Of a stretch of DNA of 43,759 nucleotides, positions 10,537 through 20,849 are shown one piece after another. A model generated the notes under the pieces. It was given only the letters and a program-made list of their open reading frames with translations, was not told the origin of the DNA and did not search any database. How positions within the stretch are numbered: the stretch's first letter is position 1; each line of letters begins with the position of its first letter. This DNA comes from Phaeoceros laevis (Eukaryota; Anthocerotophyta; Anthocerotopsida; Notothyladales), in assembly GCA_049999765.1 (NCBI GenBank), contig JBNGIQ010009360.1:39104-82862 (forward strand). The letters run 5' to 3'. A program made the translations under genes and the position numbers.

Positions 10537-12681
10537 ATGGTGGACGTTCGGAAACCTTCGAAGCGCATCAGCGTGTCAGGTCCTAGTCCCTCTGGAGAGA
10601 AGCCAGAGAAGGCAGCGGAAATCCCTTCAATCTACCCAGTCAAACGGATTTCCACAGCTCCGAGGCGGCCATCCCAAGCTCCTTCCCAGAGTTCTGCAGA
10701 TACAGCCGCTACCACCTTTAAGCGGCCATCAACACTACCTGCAACGAATTTGCCCACCCGCAAGGTTTCTTTTTCCCAGGAACGTCCGAGTTCTGCAGAG
10801 CCAGTCAATGCCAACTCTCAGATTCAAAGGAGTTCTTATCGGCCTTCTTCCGCACAATTGCCGGGCCAGAGTGCATCTTTGCTCCAGCAAGCCCAAACAT
10901 CCAAAGCCGAGAATGATAAAATTGTGGACCAAACACTTGCCATTGCCTCCCTGAGAACGCAGCCTGAAGATACAAGCAAGGAGTTGGAAGAGGTAGCAAA
11001 GTTGAGGCAACAGGTCGAAGACGGGAAGACAGATGTTGCCCGTCTCGCAGAGCAAGTCGCAGACAGGGACAAGGAGATTAATAATCTCAAGCAGCGGTTG
11101 AAGGCGCAAGGTGAGGTGAATGTGGAGGACGAAAAGGACCTGACATACTCTTTGGATCCTTTCCTCAAGTGCCAGGGATGCGGCAGACCAAACCTCTATG
11201 GCGAGAACGAGCACCCGTTGCTCAGGGCAACGGAAGACTCAAAATGGCTGGCATATGAACTAGGTGTGTTGGAGAAGAACAGGCAGCTGTACACCGACAT
11301 TGAGCATAAGCTGCTGCAGATCAAGGACCTGGTGGAGCAGAACCAAATGCCCGAACCTGGCACCGTTATCGAACCCTTCTTCCAGCCCAAGCCCGGAACG
11401 GACGCCGCCAGCTTCTGCAGAGCCAAGGACCCCAACGACAAAGTGCTCACCAAGCTTTGCTATCGCGATTTTTCCAAAGGTAAGAGAGGTAATTCATTCG
11501 AGTGTGGCCTCATCTACACAGATTGCAGCCAGGTGCTGGACGTGTGTGATCCTCCTGCAGTTTTGGCTATCGAAGAAATTCCCAGTCTGATGCACAAGGA
11601 GATCAACGAGTTCCTGACTTCCCGAGGGCTGCGGGAATTTGACAGTGCTACGTACAACTGGTTTGTGATTCCCGGCCTGCCACTGAACCGCGATGCCAAG
11701 ACTTTCGAGAATTTCACCAATGCCGCCGTTGTGATCTACCCCAAGGACGAGAAGTTCGTCTGGAACAACAAGATGCTCAACAGTCAGCTGCGCTACTACC
11801 TCTCTTACCTAGCAGACAAGACCGACGAGCTTGTGCGGCGATTGCAGTTGCATGAGGACTGCATGGAGGCGTTCTGGCATGAGAGAAGCTACTTCAACAA
11901 GGAGGTGCTGTCGAAGCAGGTATGGCCAAAGGATGCTAAGAGCGAGAGGGGCGCCAAGGGTTTGATTGCAGACATGCTGACATTGCTGAAAAAGAGGGTG
12001 GTGGAGAAGGAAACCGAGGCGTCCAAGCTCCAGGCGCAGCTGCAGGCGTCGGAGAAGCGCGGGGACGAGCATATGAGATCACTGCAAGAGGCAAAGGTGT
12101 TGCTTGTGAAGAAGGATGAAGCTGTATCCTACTACAACCACGCACTGCAGACGTGTAGAAACCAGGTGAAGACCATGAAGAGCCAGAGCGAGGAGACTGA
12201 GAGCCAGATCTTCTCCCTCCAGCAGAAGCTGCAAGCAATGGCGGATCCGATGTGCAAGATATGGACCAAGTCCTTTTTGGAGTCCGTGCGCAGAAAGATT
12301 GGCCAGGAGCTGTTATGTGCATTTTCGGATGTCATTCCTCTGGAAGAACGGGCCTACCCTCATGTGATGCAGAGCTGGAATGCCACGCTCTCCAAGATCT
12401 ACGATAATCCTGATGCCTGTGCCCTACTGGCGTCCAAGGGACTGCAACAGGACCTGCTAGAGCTCACCAGGGTGGGCGCGCATCACAGGGATGGCCAGCA
12501 GACTTTACAGCATTTGGGCACCGACGCTGCCAGCATAGCAGGCAAAGCTCAAATCGCAGAAGCTATCAGCAGTTTGGATTTGGAAGAGACTCGTCGCAAA
12601 GGACTTAAACAGTTGTACAGATATGTATATGGGTCGGACTCTGTGGCAGAGGACGACCGGAAGGCTCTCACAGGACCTTAG
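10537..12681 (+). CDS. Uncharacterised coiled-coil protein P1 (paralogue of P2 at 26816-28942)
   Basis: Encodes 714 residues in one exon; the function is not recognised. Residues 1-120 are Ser/Pro-rich and basic. Residues 125-195 are predicted coiled coil (KELEEVAKLRQQVEDGKTDV). A CxxC pair (KCQGCGRPNL, Cys 212 and 215) follows. The region from about 235 to 440 includes FECGLIYTDCSQ and TYNWFVIPGLPL. A second coiled coil spans about 460-570 (EKETEASKLQAQLQASEKRG). The C-terminal helical domain holds MCKIWTKSFLESVRRKIG, NPDACALLASKGLQQDLLEL and AQIAEAISSLD. From about 240 to the end it aligns with P2, so the family assignment rests on two copies in this window. The tail looks like armadillo-type helices, but that is inference. 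No signal peptide or membrane segment. The start at 10537 is the first ATG of the frame. Confidence 0.85.
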   Translation: MVDVRKPSKRISVSGPSPSGEKPEKAAEIPSIYPVKRISTAPRRPSQAPSQSSADTAATTFKRPSTLPATNLPTRKVSFSQERPSSAEPVNANSQIQRSSYRPSSAQLPGQSASLLQQAQTSKAENDKIVDQTLAIASLRTQPEDTSKELEEVAKLRQQVEDGKTDVARLAEQVADRDKEINNLKQRLKAQGEVNVEDEKDLTYSLDPFLKCQGCGRPNLYGENEHPLLRATEDSKWLAYELGVLEKNRQLYTDIEHKLLQIKDLVEQNQMPEPGTVIEPFFQPKPGTDAASFCRAKDPNDKVLTKLCYRDFSKGKRGNSFECGLIYTDCSQVLDVCDPPAVLAIEEIPSLMHKEINEFLTSRGLREFDSATYNWFVIPGLPLNRDAKTFENFTNAAVVIYPKDEKFVWNNKMLNSQLRYYLSYLADKTDELVRRLQLHEDCMEAFWHERSYFNKEVLSKQVWPKDAKSERGAKGLIADMLTLLKKRVVEKETEASKLQAQLQASEKRGDEHMRSLQEAKVLLVKKDEAVSYYNHALQTCRNQVKTMKSQSEETESQIFSLQQKLQAMADPMCKIWTKSFLESVRRKIGQELLCAFSDVIPLEERAYPHVMQSWNATLSKIYDNPDACALLASKGLQQDLLELTRVGAHHRDGQQTLQHLGTDAASIAGKAQIAEAISSLDLEETRRKGLKQLYRYVYGSDSVAEDDRKALTGP

Positions 12682-13496
12682 AATGCCTGCTATTGCAAAT
12701 TTCAACCAATCACGCTTGCCGCTTTAACCACCACTGGCACTGAGGTATGCTGTTCTTTTCCTTGCACCTTTTTGCACAAATGCTATGTGACAAGCAGGAT
12801 GAGCTTGCTCCACGAAACTACGGAATTGTGTCATAGCTTCACCAAACAAGGCATCACTCTCTGTGAAGAAAAGTGGAATCCCTGGAACTACTATCGGCCA
12901 CCTGTGTTATGCAAACAATGCCATGAAACTTGTTGCTGAGTAAGTGGTGCTATGATAATGTGTCCAGAATTTTCAAATAATATTTCAGGGACATAATGAT
13001 ATCTTGCAATGCATTAACTTTGAATGAGAATTGATCCGGTTTCTTATACCACCAAGAGACCTAAGCCACTACTTTGAGAGTGTGAATGAGTGTGAATCCA
13101 AGGACAATGGGCTTGGCTAATAGCACCTCAATTTTGGACAGAAAAGGGCCTAAAGCATTGGCCAGGATTTGAAACAACTTCGAGTATCCTGGCACGATTG
13201 CATGTATCTTAGTCAGTCGAGCACGTCTCTGTGAGCCAAGGAGTTGCTCTGGAATCGGTATGAGAAATTTTGACCTACCAAATACAAATAGTTCTTCAAT
13301 TTATATTGGCTGATTCATAATTGTGCATTGTTGGCCTTCAGTTTACTTTTAGTATAAAGCCTATGTACATTCATTTAGCAATTGAATAAGTTTCGCAAAG
13401 TATATGTTTCTATTTTAAAGTGGACATGACAATACTCAGAAAAGCAACTGCCACCGTCATATGTTTTGATTTTCTAATATGACATAAAGACTAAAA
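12682..13496. other. AT-rich intergenic region
   Basis: Noticeably AT-richer than the neighbouring genes, and continuous in composition with the broken kinase that follows. No coding sequence or structured RNA recognised. Confidence 0.5.
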
Positions 13497-14480
13497 ATGG
13501 CAAAAGTTGCAAAAATTGCAAAAGCTACAAAAGCTACAGTGAAAGAAATTAAATCGTCCACACCTTCCTTTGTGGTAAAACGTTTTCTGGACCGTCCACC
13601 TTCACCAACATATACAATTGGACATATCTTTGCAGACAATGCTAAGGTTGTAAAGACTGATAAGAGGTTTAAGGAAAGGTATCATTTGATTAGAAAAGAA
13701 TTAGTAGGACATGATATTTGTAGCAACATATTTTTATGCATAGACAAAATATCAAATGAGCATTTAGCATGTAAATTTATAGATAAAAAGAATGGCTATG
13801 AATTAGGTTTAATAAACATCGATCATCTTCAAACTGAAGTTTTCATCTTACAAGAAGTCTTGCCATTTCATCCTAACATTGTAAATTTAAAAGGTGTGTT
13901 TGAAGATAGAAAATATCTTCATATAATTACATAACTTTGTAGAGGTGGGCCATTATTTGATCGTGTATTCAAATACGACGAGCTACAAACTTGTAACATC
14001 TTTCGGCACATTGTCCAAGGTGTAAGATGTTGCCACGACCATGGTGTGGTGCATAGACACCTTGAACCAAATAATATATTATTTATAGATGCAAGTGTTA
14101 CCTCCTCTATCAAAATAATTGATTTTGGTCTAAGTGCTCACTCTTGTTCTCCTACTCCAAAGTCATTTTCAGGGATAGTTGGTACTTTAGAATGGATGGC
14201 TCCAGAAATAATTAAAGGACATCCTTATGGACTTTCTGTAGATATTTGGAGTTTAGGTATCTTGCTATATAGTTTACTTTGTGGGACCAGTGCAACACTT
14301 TTTCAAACCAAAGAAGAAATTTTGAACTTCACAGGTGTCCTCCCTAACCTGAAATTACAGAAAATTAGAAAAACATTTTCAAAAAATGCTATCGATCTCT
14401 TATATCACCTGTTAAACCCGGAGCCTGAAGATCGCATGAAGTCCCAAGATGTATTGGAGCATGTATGGCTAAAAAACTAG
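13497..14480 (+). pseudogene. Disabled CDPK-like Ser/Thr kinase, intronless and AT-rich
   Basis: One frame runs from ATG 13497 to TAG 14480 and is interrupted by a single in-frame TAA at 13932-13934, where the family has the Glu of a 'MELC'-like motif ('HIIT*LCRGGPLFDRV'). Kinase landmarks are present: the VAIK-type Lys (HLACKFIDKK), the helix-C Glu (EVFILQ), DFG (IKIIDFGLSAH) and APE (LEWMAPEIIKG). Two landmarks are lost. The glycine loop reads ELVGHDICSNIFLC, and the catalytic HRD reads HRHLEPNN, so the catalytic Asp is His. The overall layout is closest to calcium-dependent-kinase-like or PEP-carboxylase-kinase-like enzymes without EF hands. The lack of introns suggests a retrocopy. It is either a pseudogene or, if the stop is read through or is an error, a pseudokinase. 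Confidence 0.82.
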
Positions 14481-14869
14481 TGAATATATGAATATCTAAT
14501 GTACAACACTCACTTGAGCTATCTTTCCACCCAAAAAATAAAGAAAATTGTGGTGTTTCTTTTCTGGATGTGTGACAAGTGATACGTAGTTTTTTCTGGA
14601 TGTGTGATAATGTCATTTGTGTTTCTTTCCCCTGGCAGTGATAATACACTTTTATTAATATATCGCTCATAAAACACTTCTATTACTCTACATGGCACAT
14701 GGTCACAATTCACCTCAAATTAAGGACCGTCGAGTTCAATCTGTATGACTTCAGGAGGGCAGTTTATATTGTTGTCTTAAATTTACTAGGCTTATTGGAG
14801 TAAGAGTAGTTGCCTAGCATTGCTAACAGCTCGAATTCGATGAATATTATTAAGTCCACAAACCACCTT
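14481..14869. other. AT-rich spacer with a short direct duplication
   Basis: No gene. Around 14565-14612 the string TTTCTGGATGTGTGA occurs twice, about 33 bases apart, in a T-rich context. The right end is the 3' flank of the ABC1K gene. Confidence 0.45.
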
Positions 14870-17723
14870 TTACCGTCCCAGACCTCGGCCTGTATTAGTC
14901 CTGTACGCGTTGACACCCCCTCCGAGTCTGCCCGATCCTAGGGCAATCCGGTCATCTTCGAGAACATTCAAGTCGGGTGCAAGTAGACGAGTATATCGGT
15001 CGAAGTACAGAAGCTGCTTCAATAAAATACCAAATTCACGTGGGAACCGTAACCCATATGCATCACTCACACGAATCTGCAACAGACCCATCGTGAATAT
15101 CAGCTCAAACGCCAAAATACTTGTCAAAAACAGATGCTAGCTGAAACCAAATGGTTCAACGTTGCCAATGAGTTTACCACGTCCAGAAGCAAAGCATTCA
15201 CTTGCTGTTCATCCACAGCTACAGTAGCAGCAATTGTGGTGTTCCGGCGGGGACCTGCTCTCGCAGTAACGACCACTTCAGAGTCCAGATCCTGTCAACA
15301 CCCGTTAGCCTGCTTAGTCTCCTCTTGAAGATGACACTACGAAGTCAGAAGGAACCATGAACCATGCAACAGGTACCTGAACGGCAGTAAAAATCTTCTC
15401 GAGATCACTTGCAAAACTAGCCAAATCCACTTCCTTCTCAGTTGCACCCATTGTGTTCAAAGCAGCAGCCATTGCTTCGTACTGCCCACTTCCAACAGAG
15501 GTAAGGAAAACTTCCATAGCTGCCCAAGTAGCAGGAGAGATGCGCCCCACAATTCCTGGCAATGTAGTTTTCTGTTATAGACTGAATATACTTTATGGCA
15601 AATGCTGGCAAGTGTAGAAAGCTGGGAGGGAAGGCTTACCGAAATCAATAAAACCAACTCGCCCATCTTGAAGTACCAACAGATTACCAGCATGCACATC
15701 TGCGTGGAAACTCTCGCAGGCTACCAAGCTCCCAAACCTGTCATACGCGAAACTGCGGAAGTCAGGTACAAAAGGATGCATTACTTCAGGGAAAGAGGTA
15801 GCACAACCACTAGGGGCAGCAGGTTGCGTACCAGACGTTCAGTGCAGATATTAGGGTAGCTTCAGGATTTGGAACAATTGATCGAATAGAATCAAGGTCA
15901 GTAAGAGGAACCCCATAAAAGCGCTCGAGTGTCAAGATACGTTCTGTACTGCAGTGAGAATAAACTGTGGGAACGGTGGCTTGATTTGTTAGTCCGGTAG
16001 ATTCCAGGTATCTTTTGAAGGCCTGTATGTTGATTGCTTCCTTTCTGAAATCAACTTCTTCCAACATGGATGCTTTGATGTCGGCTATGATGCCAACCTA
16101 TACCAACATTCAGTTCACACGAATAAACACAACTGTATTGTTCCAACAGCAAGCGTCTACTAGCAACCAAATTCAATAGCTGGAGGTACTAAAACACAAT
16201 AATCTAATCCACCCAGACGAGAGAAGAAACTCACCACAGATGTCCTACTAATCTGAGGGTTCAAAAATTCCAACACACGTGCAGTTATATACAAAAAATT
16301 GAGGTCAGCTGTCAGGATGTCCTCCACTCCTGGTTTGAGCACTTTGATGACAACATCCGTTCCAGTTCCTCGCAGACTCGCTGAATGAACCTGTAACAAC
16401 AGGAGCTACAGTCAGAAGTCCAACAGGTAATGTAACAGCTATCTACTTCCCATCTCCCTTCTTGCAGACTAGATACTCAATAGTTGTGAGACAGATAACA
16501 ATACCTGTGCGATGGAAGCTGAAGCAAGTGGTTGCTCATCTATATACTCGTAGACTTCTTCCAGGGGCCGACCCAGCTCTTTACGAATGATTGCCTTGAT
16601 CTCATTGAATGGCACAGGTGGTGTTTTGTCCAAGCAATTTTGGAATTCCTTCACATATTCTGCTGGGAATAGTGTGGGCGCTGAAGCTATAAACTTCCAT
16701 GGACAGATGCCAAACCAACCATCACTAACAGCCTAGATATTCGTAGAACAATAGGGATGATTTAGGTAGCAAAGTATAAACCTTACCTGACCGAGCTTGA
16801 TGTAGGTCGCACCAAGCCGCTCAAATAGCCTCCGGAGCTGTACAGGACCTGGTGGAACAAACGCAAGGCTGGACGGCCCACCACCAGAGTTCTGCTGAAA
16901 GCAAACGTGGCATTGAGGCGAGATAGATTGTGAAAAGGCACATGCCAGTGGAGTTTCATGATTCAAGACTACCTGCAACAGCTGAGACTGCTCAAGGAGC
17001 CATTCACCCCCTACAGTGATGACAGCTTCAAGCCCTTGGACCAGCCTGACAGCACCCCTAGGTCCAGTATTCACAGTTGTACGCACCACCTCCTCGACCA
17101 ACTCATTTAATTTGGCAAGCCTTTCTGAGAAACAATCCACAGAACGCCAACCTCAGGAAGCAGCTTATGTTGGATCAATTGTCCATAAAAGAAATGCACG
17201 AGACACTTTGATGACATTTCTCGGCGCCCATGATCATCAGAGGTCCAATTTTATAGCAAACCAAGAAAAAACTAAGTCAAAGCCCTTTCAGTTGTGAGGT
17301 CCTTTGGCGAAAGGGATGCTCCTTTAGCTCTTCGTCTGCCTAACCGTGCGAGTCCGTTTCTTTTTCAAAGCATGCATGCTCGTTGTCCCTTTCGAATACC
17401 GCACTACATTCAATACCTGATCTAGCATTCCCATCAAAGGCTGTGGAAGACGTTGATGCCGCTGCAGAGGTTGAGCGTGCCCACACTGGGAAATTAGTCG
17501 GCCTGCTGCAGCTCACATTTTTCAGCGTCTGAGCGAGCTCCAGGCGGCGAAGACAGAAGCATTCCTGCTAAAGCCTCGACACACACACCGTTGTTGCAAT
17601 CAGCTAAAAAACAGCAGACATTTTTCTACTTCATCAACCAGATGAGACAACGAAAAGCTCAGTCACACAGACCCGAGGAAGAAGCGAGGTGCGGAGAAGC
17701 CCACTTGCTGCCATGGTCATCAT
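14870..17723 (-). CDS. Chloroplast ABC1-like atypical kinase (ABC1K/UbiB family), 11 exons
   Basis: ABC1K proteins are atypical kinases or ATPases that act in plastids on prenyl-lipid metabolism and photosynthetic stress. Exons on the minus strand are 17714/17723-about 17673 (tentative), 17564-17417, 17124-16973, 16894-16787, 16693-16505, 16390-16235, 16097-15832, 15737-15640, 15555-15377, 15291-15178 and 15076-14870. Phases agree from exon 2 onward, giving about 550 residues. Motifs in order: FVPPGPVQLRRLFERLGATY, the KxGQ motif (YIKLGQFIASAPTLFP), PLASASIAQVHSASLRG, the ATP-site Lys (VVIKVLKPGVE), the catalytic loop HADVHAGN, and the metal-binding DFG (VGFIDFGIVGRIS). The C-terminus has the plant-type tail GLRFPREFGILLKQLLYFDR. 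The N-terminus (MAASGLLRTS; Ser/Ala-rich exon 2) fits a transit peptide. Closest to the plant ABC1K8/ATH8-like clade from memory; the exact subgroup is uncertain. Confidence 0.93.
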
Positions 17724-18922
17724 ACGTGTGCTGAAACCACGAAGGCCCCGCAAAATGTTGCTAGCAAGGTACCAAATTTCCAGTCGATATAAACCCCACA
17801 GGCACCAGCAGATCGAGACGAGGAACCTCACGGGCGGATTGTGGTGCAACACGTCCACAAAGGTAGACGGTTGTTGGTGCCTCTAGATTGATGGTTCTCA
17901 AAGATGCGTGATCTTGTGGCCCACGTGAGGCTGCTTGCACAAGACTCTTCAACTGAATCAATGAACCAACCCACTTAATGTATTCCAGTGACGGGAGAGG
18001 TTAAGAATCTTAAGCAAATATGTTTGCCGCTTTTCGTCTAAAGACCGTGGCGGACCAAATGGAGCGAACATATGACCGCCACAAATCATGAGTCAGGGAG
18101 CTCCAGTGTGCTCTATTTGAGTGATCGCAGCTTGTATTTGCCTGACTCTGAGATCTGGCGTCGTGTTGACATAACAACCAGCAAGTGACGTACTTCCGAT
18201 TTGCTCCAAGCTCGAGGTAAGTTCGCCACTTCCTTTGCATGGTGGTGTATAGGCAGTCCCCCAACATCAACAGTCTCAGCTTCTCTGCTTTAGGAAGCAA
18301 AGCTATGTCAAAATGGAGTGCAGAAAGGTCAGAACTGCTTGTGAGTGAGCTCAAAACCCTTCTGGAGATAAGATCTGCAACCTTCAAATCCAAGACAGCC
18401 TGACTGAGACCCCCTCCAGATATCTCATTAGGTAGCACAACTAAGGTTCAGATCCGGGTCCCATCTTTACTGGCTTTTGATACAGCAGTTGCACCGTCAT
18501 GCTCCAGCATAACCTGTTTCTGCACCCCAAGACAATAACCCTGCATTTAGCAACCTGAAGAAGACAGAGACTAGGTTAGATTATTATCAAGCGTCGGTTG
18601 CAAAAAACAGGCATCTCCAAGTTGTAGTTGACGGCATCAAGTCTGGTCATTAACGTCAAAACAAAACTTCTAAAGCACATAACCACATTGTTTTGCACCA
18701 TATAATAACTTACAGGGCAGCGCTTGGAGGTCTTTCTTCATATTGCTGACGACTGAACATCCTCCTCCACCCTCCTATATACCTGCTTCTGCCCTGATCT
18801 TTTGTCCACATGTGACTGAACTGCTCAGCTTACGTCTAAACCGTGTCAAAACCCTTTCAGCACTCCTCGAGAAGTAAGCCCGTACGCGCTCAACAGCTGT
18901 CAGCCTAACCACCACTTTCAGA
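17724..18922. other. Region between ABC1K and BTB genes, mostly without a recognised gene
   Basis: Both flanking genes are on the minus strand, so this is the ABC1K promoter and the BTB 3' flank. The only stretch with protein-like character is 18010-18438 (listed separately). Confidence 0.4.
18010..18438 (-). other. Possible unrecognised exon or gene remnant
   Basis: A 142-codon open frame on the minus strand. It contains AEKLRLLMLGDCLYTTMQRK and WRTYLELGANRKYVTCWLLC, which read like folded-protein sequence, and then a Ser/His-rich tail. Just upstream, 18450-18515 can be read in another frame as VMLEHDGATAVSKASKDG after an AG acceptor-like site, so a spliced gene or remnant is possible. I recognise no family. 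Confidence 0.25.
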
Positions 18923-20074
18923 CTAATCAGAACTATTATCACTGGTTTCAGTTTCATCACCTTCATCACCGTCCTCATCACTTTCATCACTTTCGTCACG
19001 CTCCTTCACTTCATCACGATCCCTCACATAGGAAATGGCTTGCCACCTGTAAGCTTTCAAAAGCTCAGCCTGGGGAAAGAGTCCAGAGGGCTCAATGAGC
19101 TTCAGAAGAAGCTTGGGATGGATTGACGAGAGCTTGAGGTAATCAATCAAACGTAACTCCGCCAGCTTGTCTCGGCAACAAGTGAAGACCTTCTGGACGT
19201 CAGTTGCCACATTAATTCCAGTCTTCATCGCATCCTCATACTCCTGAAAGGTACATGTTCCTTTTTCCTCCCCAACAATATTATTTAGGGTGGCTTCATC
19301 CGCAGGCAGGTGAGATATCAACGGATCTTCCCCAAAAGAATCAGACAGAAGTTGACAAGCGCACCAGAGAGTGACATTGCGCAGCTTCCTGTACTCGCTA
19401 AAGGAATGCAGTGATTCCTGTTCCGGCACTTGAGTTCCCTCCAAGTAACAAAAAAGAGCATCTTGGGAGAGGCAAACCACATGCTCTGGCCGCATATATC
19501 TGGCTTCCAGAAATCGCACAAGCGAGTGAATGAGATCTTGGTGCTTGCCTTCCAGACAGAGGCCCGGCCGTAGAGCTAAAGACAAATTGGTGGCTACAAC
19601 GCCAACATCCAGGATCTCGGAAATTAGCTCCCGCATGCCTTTCACCACAGGCTCCTCCAACTGGGGCAAGAGCAGGAAATTCGCGGCATGAAGCACCCCA
19701 ATGGCAAGCTCCCATGAGAGGTCGGCCAGGCCTGTGTACAAAATCTGGAAAGTGGCCAGCAATTCAGACGACGAAAGCTCCGGCAATGCTACCTCCCGCT
19801 GCTGGGACTCCTTCATCTCGCCATAAAGCATGTTCTTGAGCACAGGTGAGGCCATCAGCAGAGCCCTGTGTGCAAACACCACAACTCCATCTTTGCACTC
19901 GAAGGCCACATCGCTGGTGGCTCGATCGTTCAGCAGGTGACCAAATCTGCTCTTTAGGTCGAAAACGTGCTCCGCCCTCACTGCACGTGTGATTGTGGAT
20001 ACAACAGGTTTCATTATGCGTCTGCGCTTGCAGGACCCTGGTTCGTCCTCAGAGTTGGCAATCTCCGTCGCCAT
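18923..20074 (-). CDS. BTB/POZ-BACK domain protein, intronless
   Basis: Encodes 383 residues. A basic, possibly nuclear start (GSCKRRRIMKP) precedes a BTB domain at about 45-150 (LLNDRATSDVAFECKDGVVV, FAHRALLMASPVLKNMLYGE). A BACK-like helical region follows (VLHAANFLLLPQLEEPVVKG, FLEARYMRPEHVVCLSQDAL). Plant BTB-BACK proteins are usually substrate adaptors of CUL3 ubiquitin ligases; that role is inferred from the family. The C-terminus is a 25-residue acidic tail of Asp/Glu/Ser (ERDESDESDEDGDEGDE), encoded by a run of TCATCACTTTCATCACT-like repeats on the plus strand that may be prone to slippage. No MATH, NPH3 or ankyrin domain is visible, so the subfamily is not assigned. The start is the first ATG and is close to the BTB fold. 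Confidence 0.9.
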   Translation of the reverse strand: MATEIANSEDEPGSCKRRRIMKPVVSTITRAVRAEHVFDLKSRFGHLLNDRATSDVAFECKDGVVVFAHRALLMASPVLKNMLYGEMKESQQREVALPELSSSELLATFQILYTGLADLSWELAIGVLHAANFLLLPQLEEPVVKGMRELISEILDVGVVATNLSLALRPGLCLEGKHQDLIHSLVRFLEARYMRPEHVVCLSQDALFCYLEGTQVPEQESLHSFSEYRKLRNVTLWCACQLLSDSFGEDPLISHLPADEATLNNIVGEEKGTCTFQEYEDAMKTGINVATDVQKVFTCCRDKLAELRLIDYLKLSSIHPKLLLKLIEPSGLFPQAELLKAYRWQAISYVRDRDEVKERDESDESDEDGDEGDETETSDNSSD

Positions 20075-20849
20075 GTTGATTTATCCACCAAATGAGCGCG
20101 AAGTCAGGCTCTGAAGTGGGGCCACCAAAAGCCCTGCCAGTGTCAGCTAGGTAGGGGGTGGCAGTGGCTGCAGCTGACCTGTTTAAATAAGACCTGTCCT
20201 TCCACCTAAGACCTGCTAGCCATGGCCGCGCCCAGCCTCGAGCTCTACTAAAGGAAAGACTGCTATATTTACAACGATCCAGGGGACCAGGACACCTTGC
20301 GTCGAGCGCCTTGCATAATGAGGGCCAATTCCTTGTTAGTGTGGTGGCCTTGCATGAGAGCCTCCTTCAAATATAGCTTTCGCCTTCAAAAGTTCAATGC
20401 AGAGGCGCTTGCACTGGTTGAATCCACCGAGACGAAGTGAGGTTATTAAACAAGTGGGAAACCCAACTCAGGCATCTATCTGTTTGTTGGATTCTCATTG
20501 TTCGGAGGATAGTACTATGCATATGCGACTCACTGAGGGAATCATCATCGATCTGCGTGATTTAGCCCGTGGAGTTTGATATACAATTTTGGAAGAATCT
20601 CCTTCGCTCGCAGTTTGTCAATTCTTTGCAGCTCTTTATACTGGAAAGACAACCTGCTCTCGGAAGCTTCACTATCCGAACCCTGCGTATGTCTGCTAGT
20701 GGCACCACCACAGACGTCGTCAGATGGTCCATTCAGGAGTGTTGTAGGAAGGGTACAAGCGATGGTATGCTACACAAAGATAGGATGGTCACACCAGTTC
20801 CTGCAGGGTGGGCTTCTTGATACCAGTGTACTTCCATGGCCAGATCGAG
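20075..20849. other. Divergent region between BTB-BACK and the second PPR gene
   Basis: Apart from the TATA-like site, it shows no coding sequence I can defend. Open frames at 20569-20820 and 20576-21223 lack family similarity and overlap the 5' part of the PPR gene. Confidence 0.4.
20182..20189 (-). promoter_or_regulatory. Candidate TATA box of the BTB-BACK gene
   Basis: TATTTAAA on the minus strand, about 110 bases upstream of the start codon, in otherwise GC-balanced DNA. The position is plausible for a core promoter with a short 5' UTR. Only the motif supports it. Confidence 0.3.

Noticed and set aside
20808-20849. Upstream start of the second PPR gene
   Set aside because: The frame opens with GTG at 20808, which is not a credible plant start; the first ATG is 20850.
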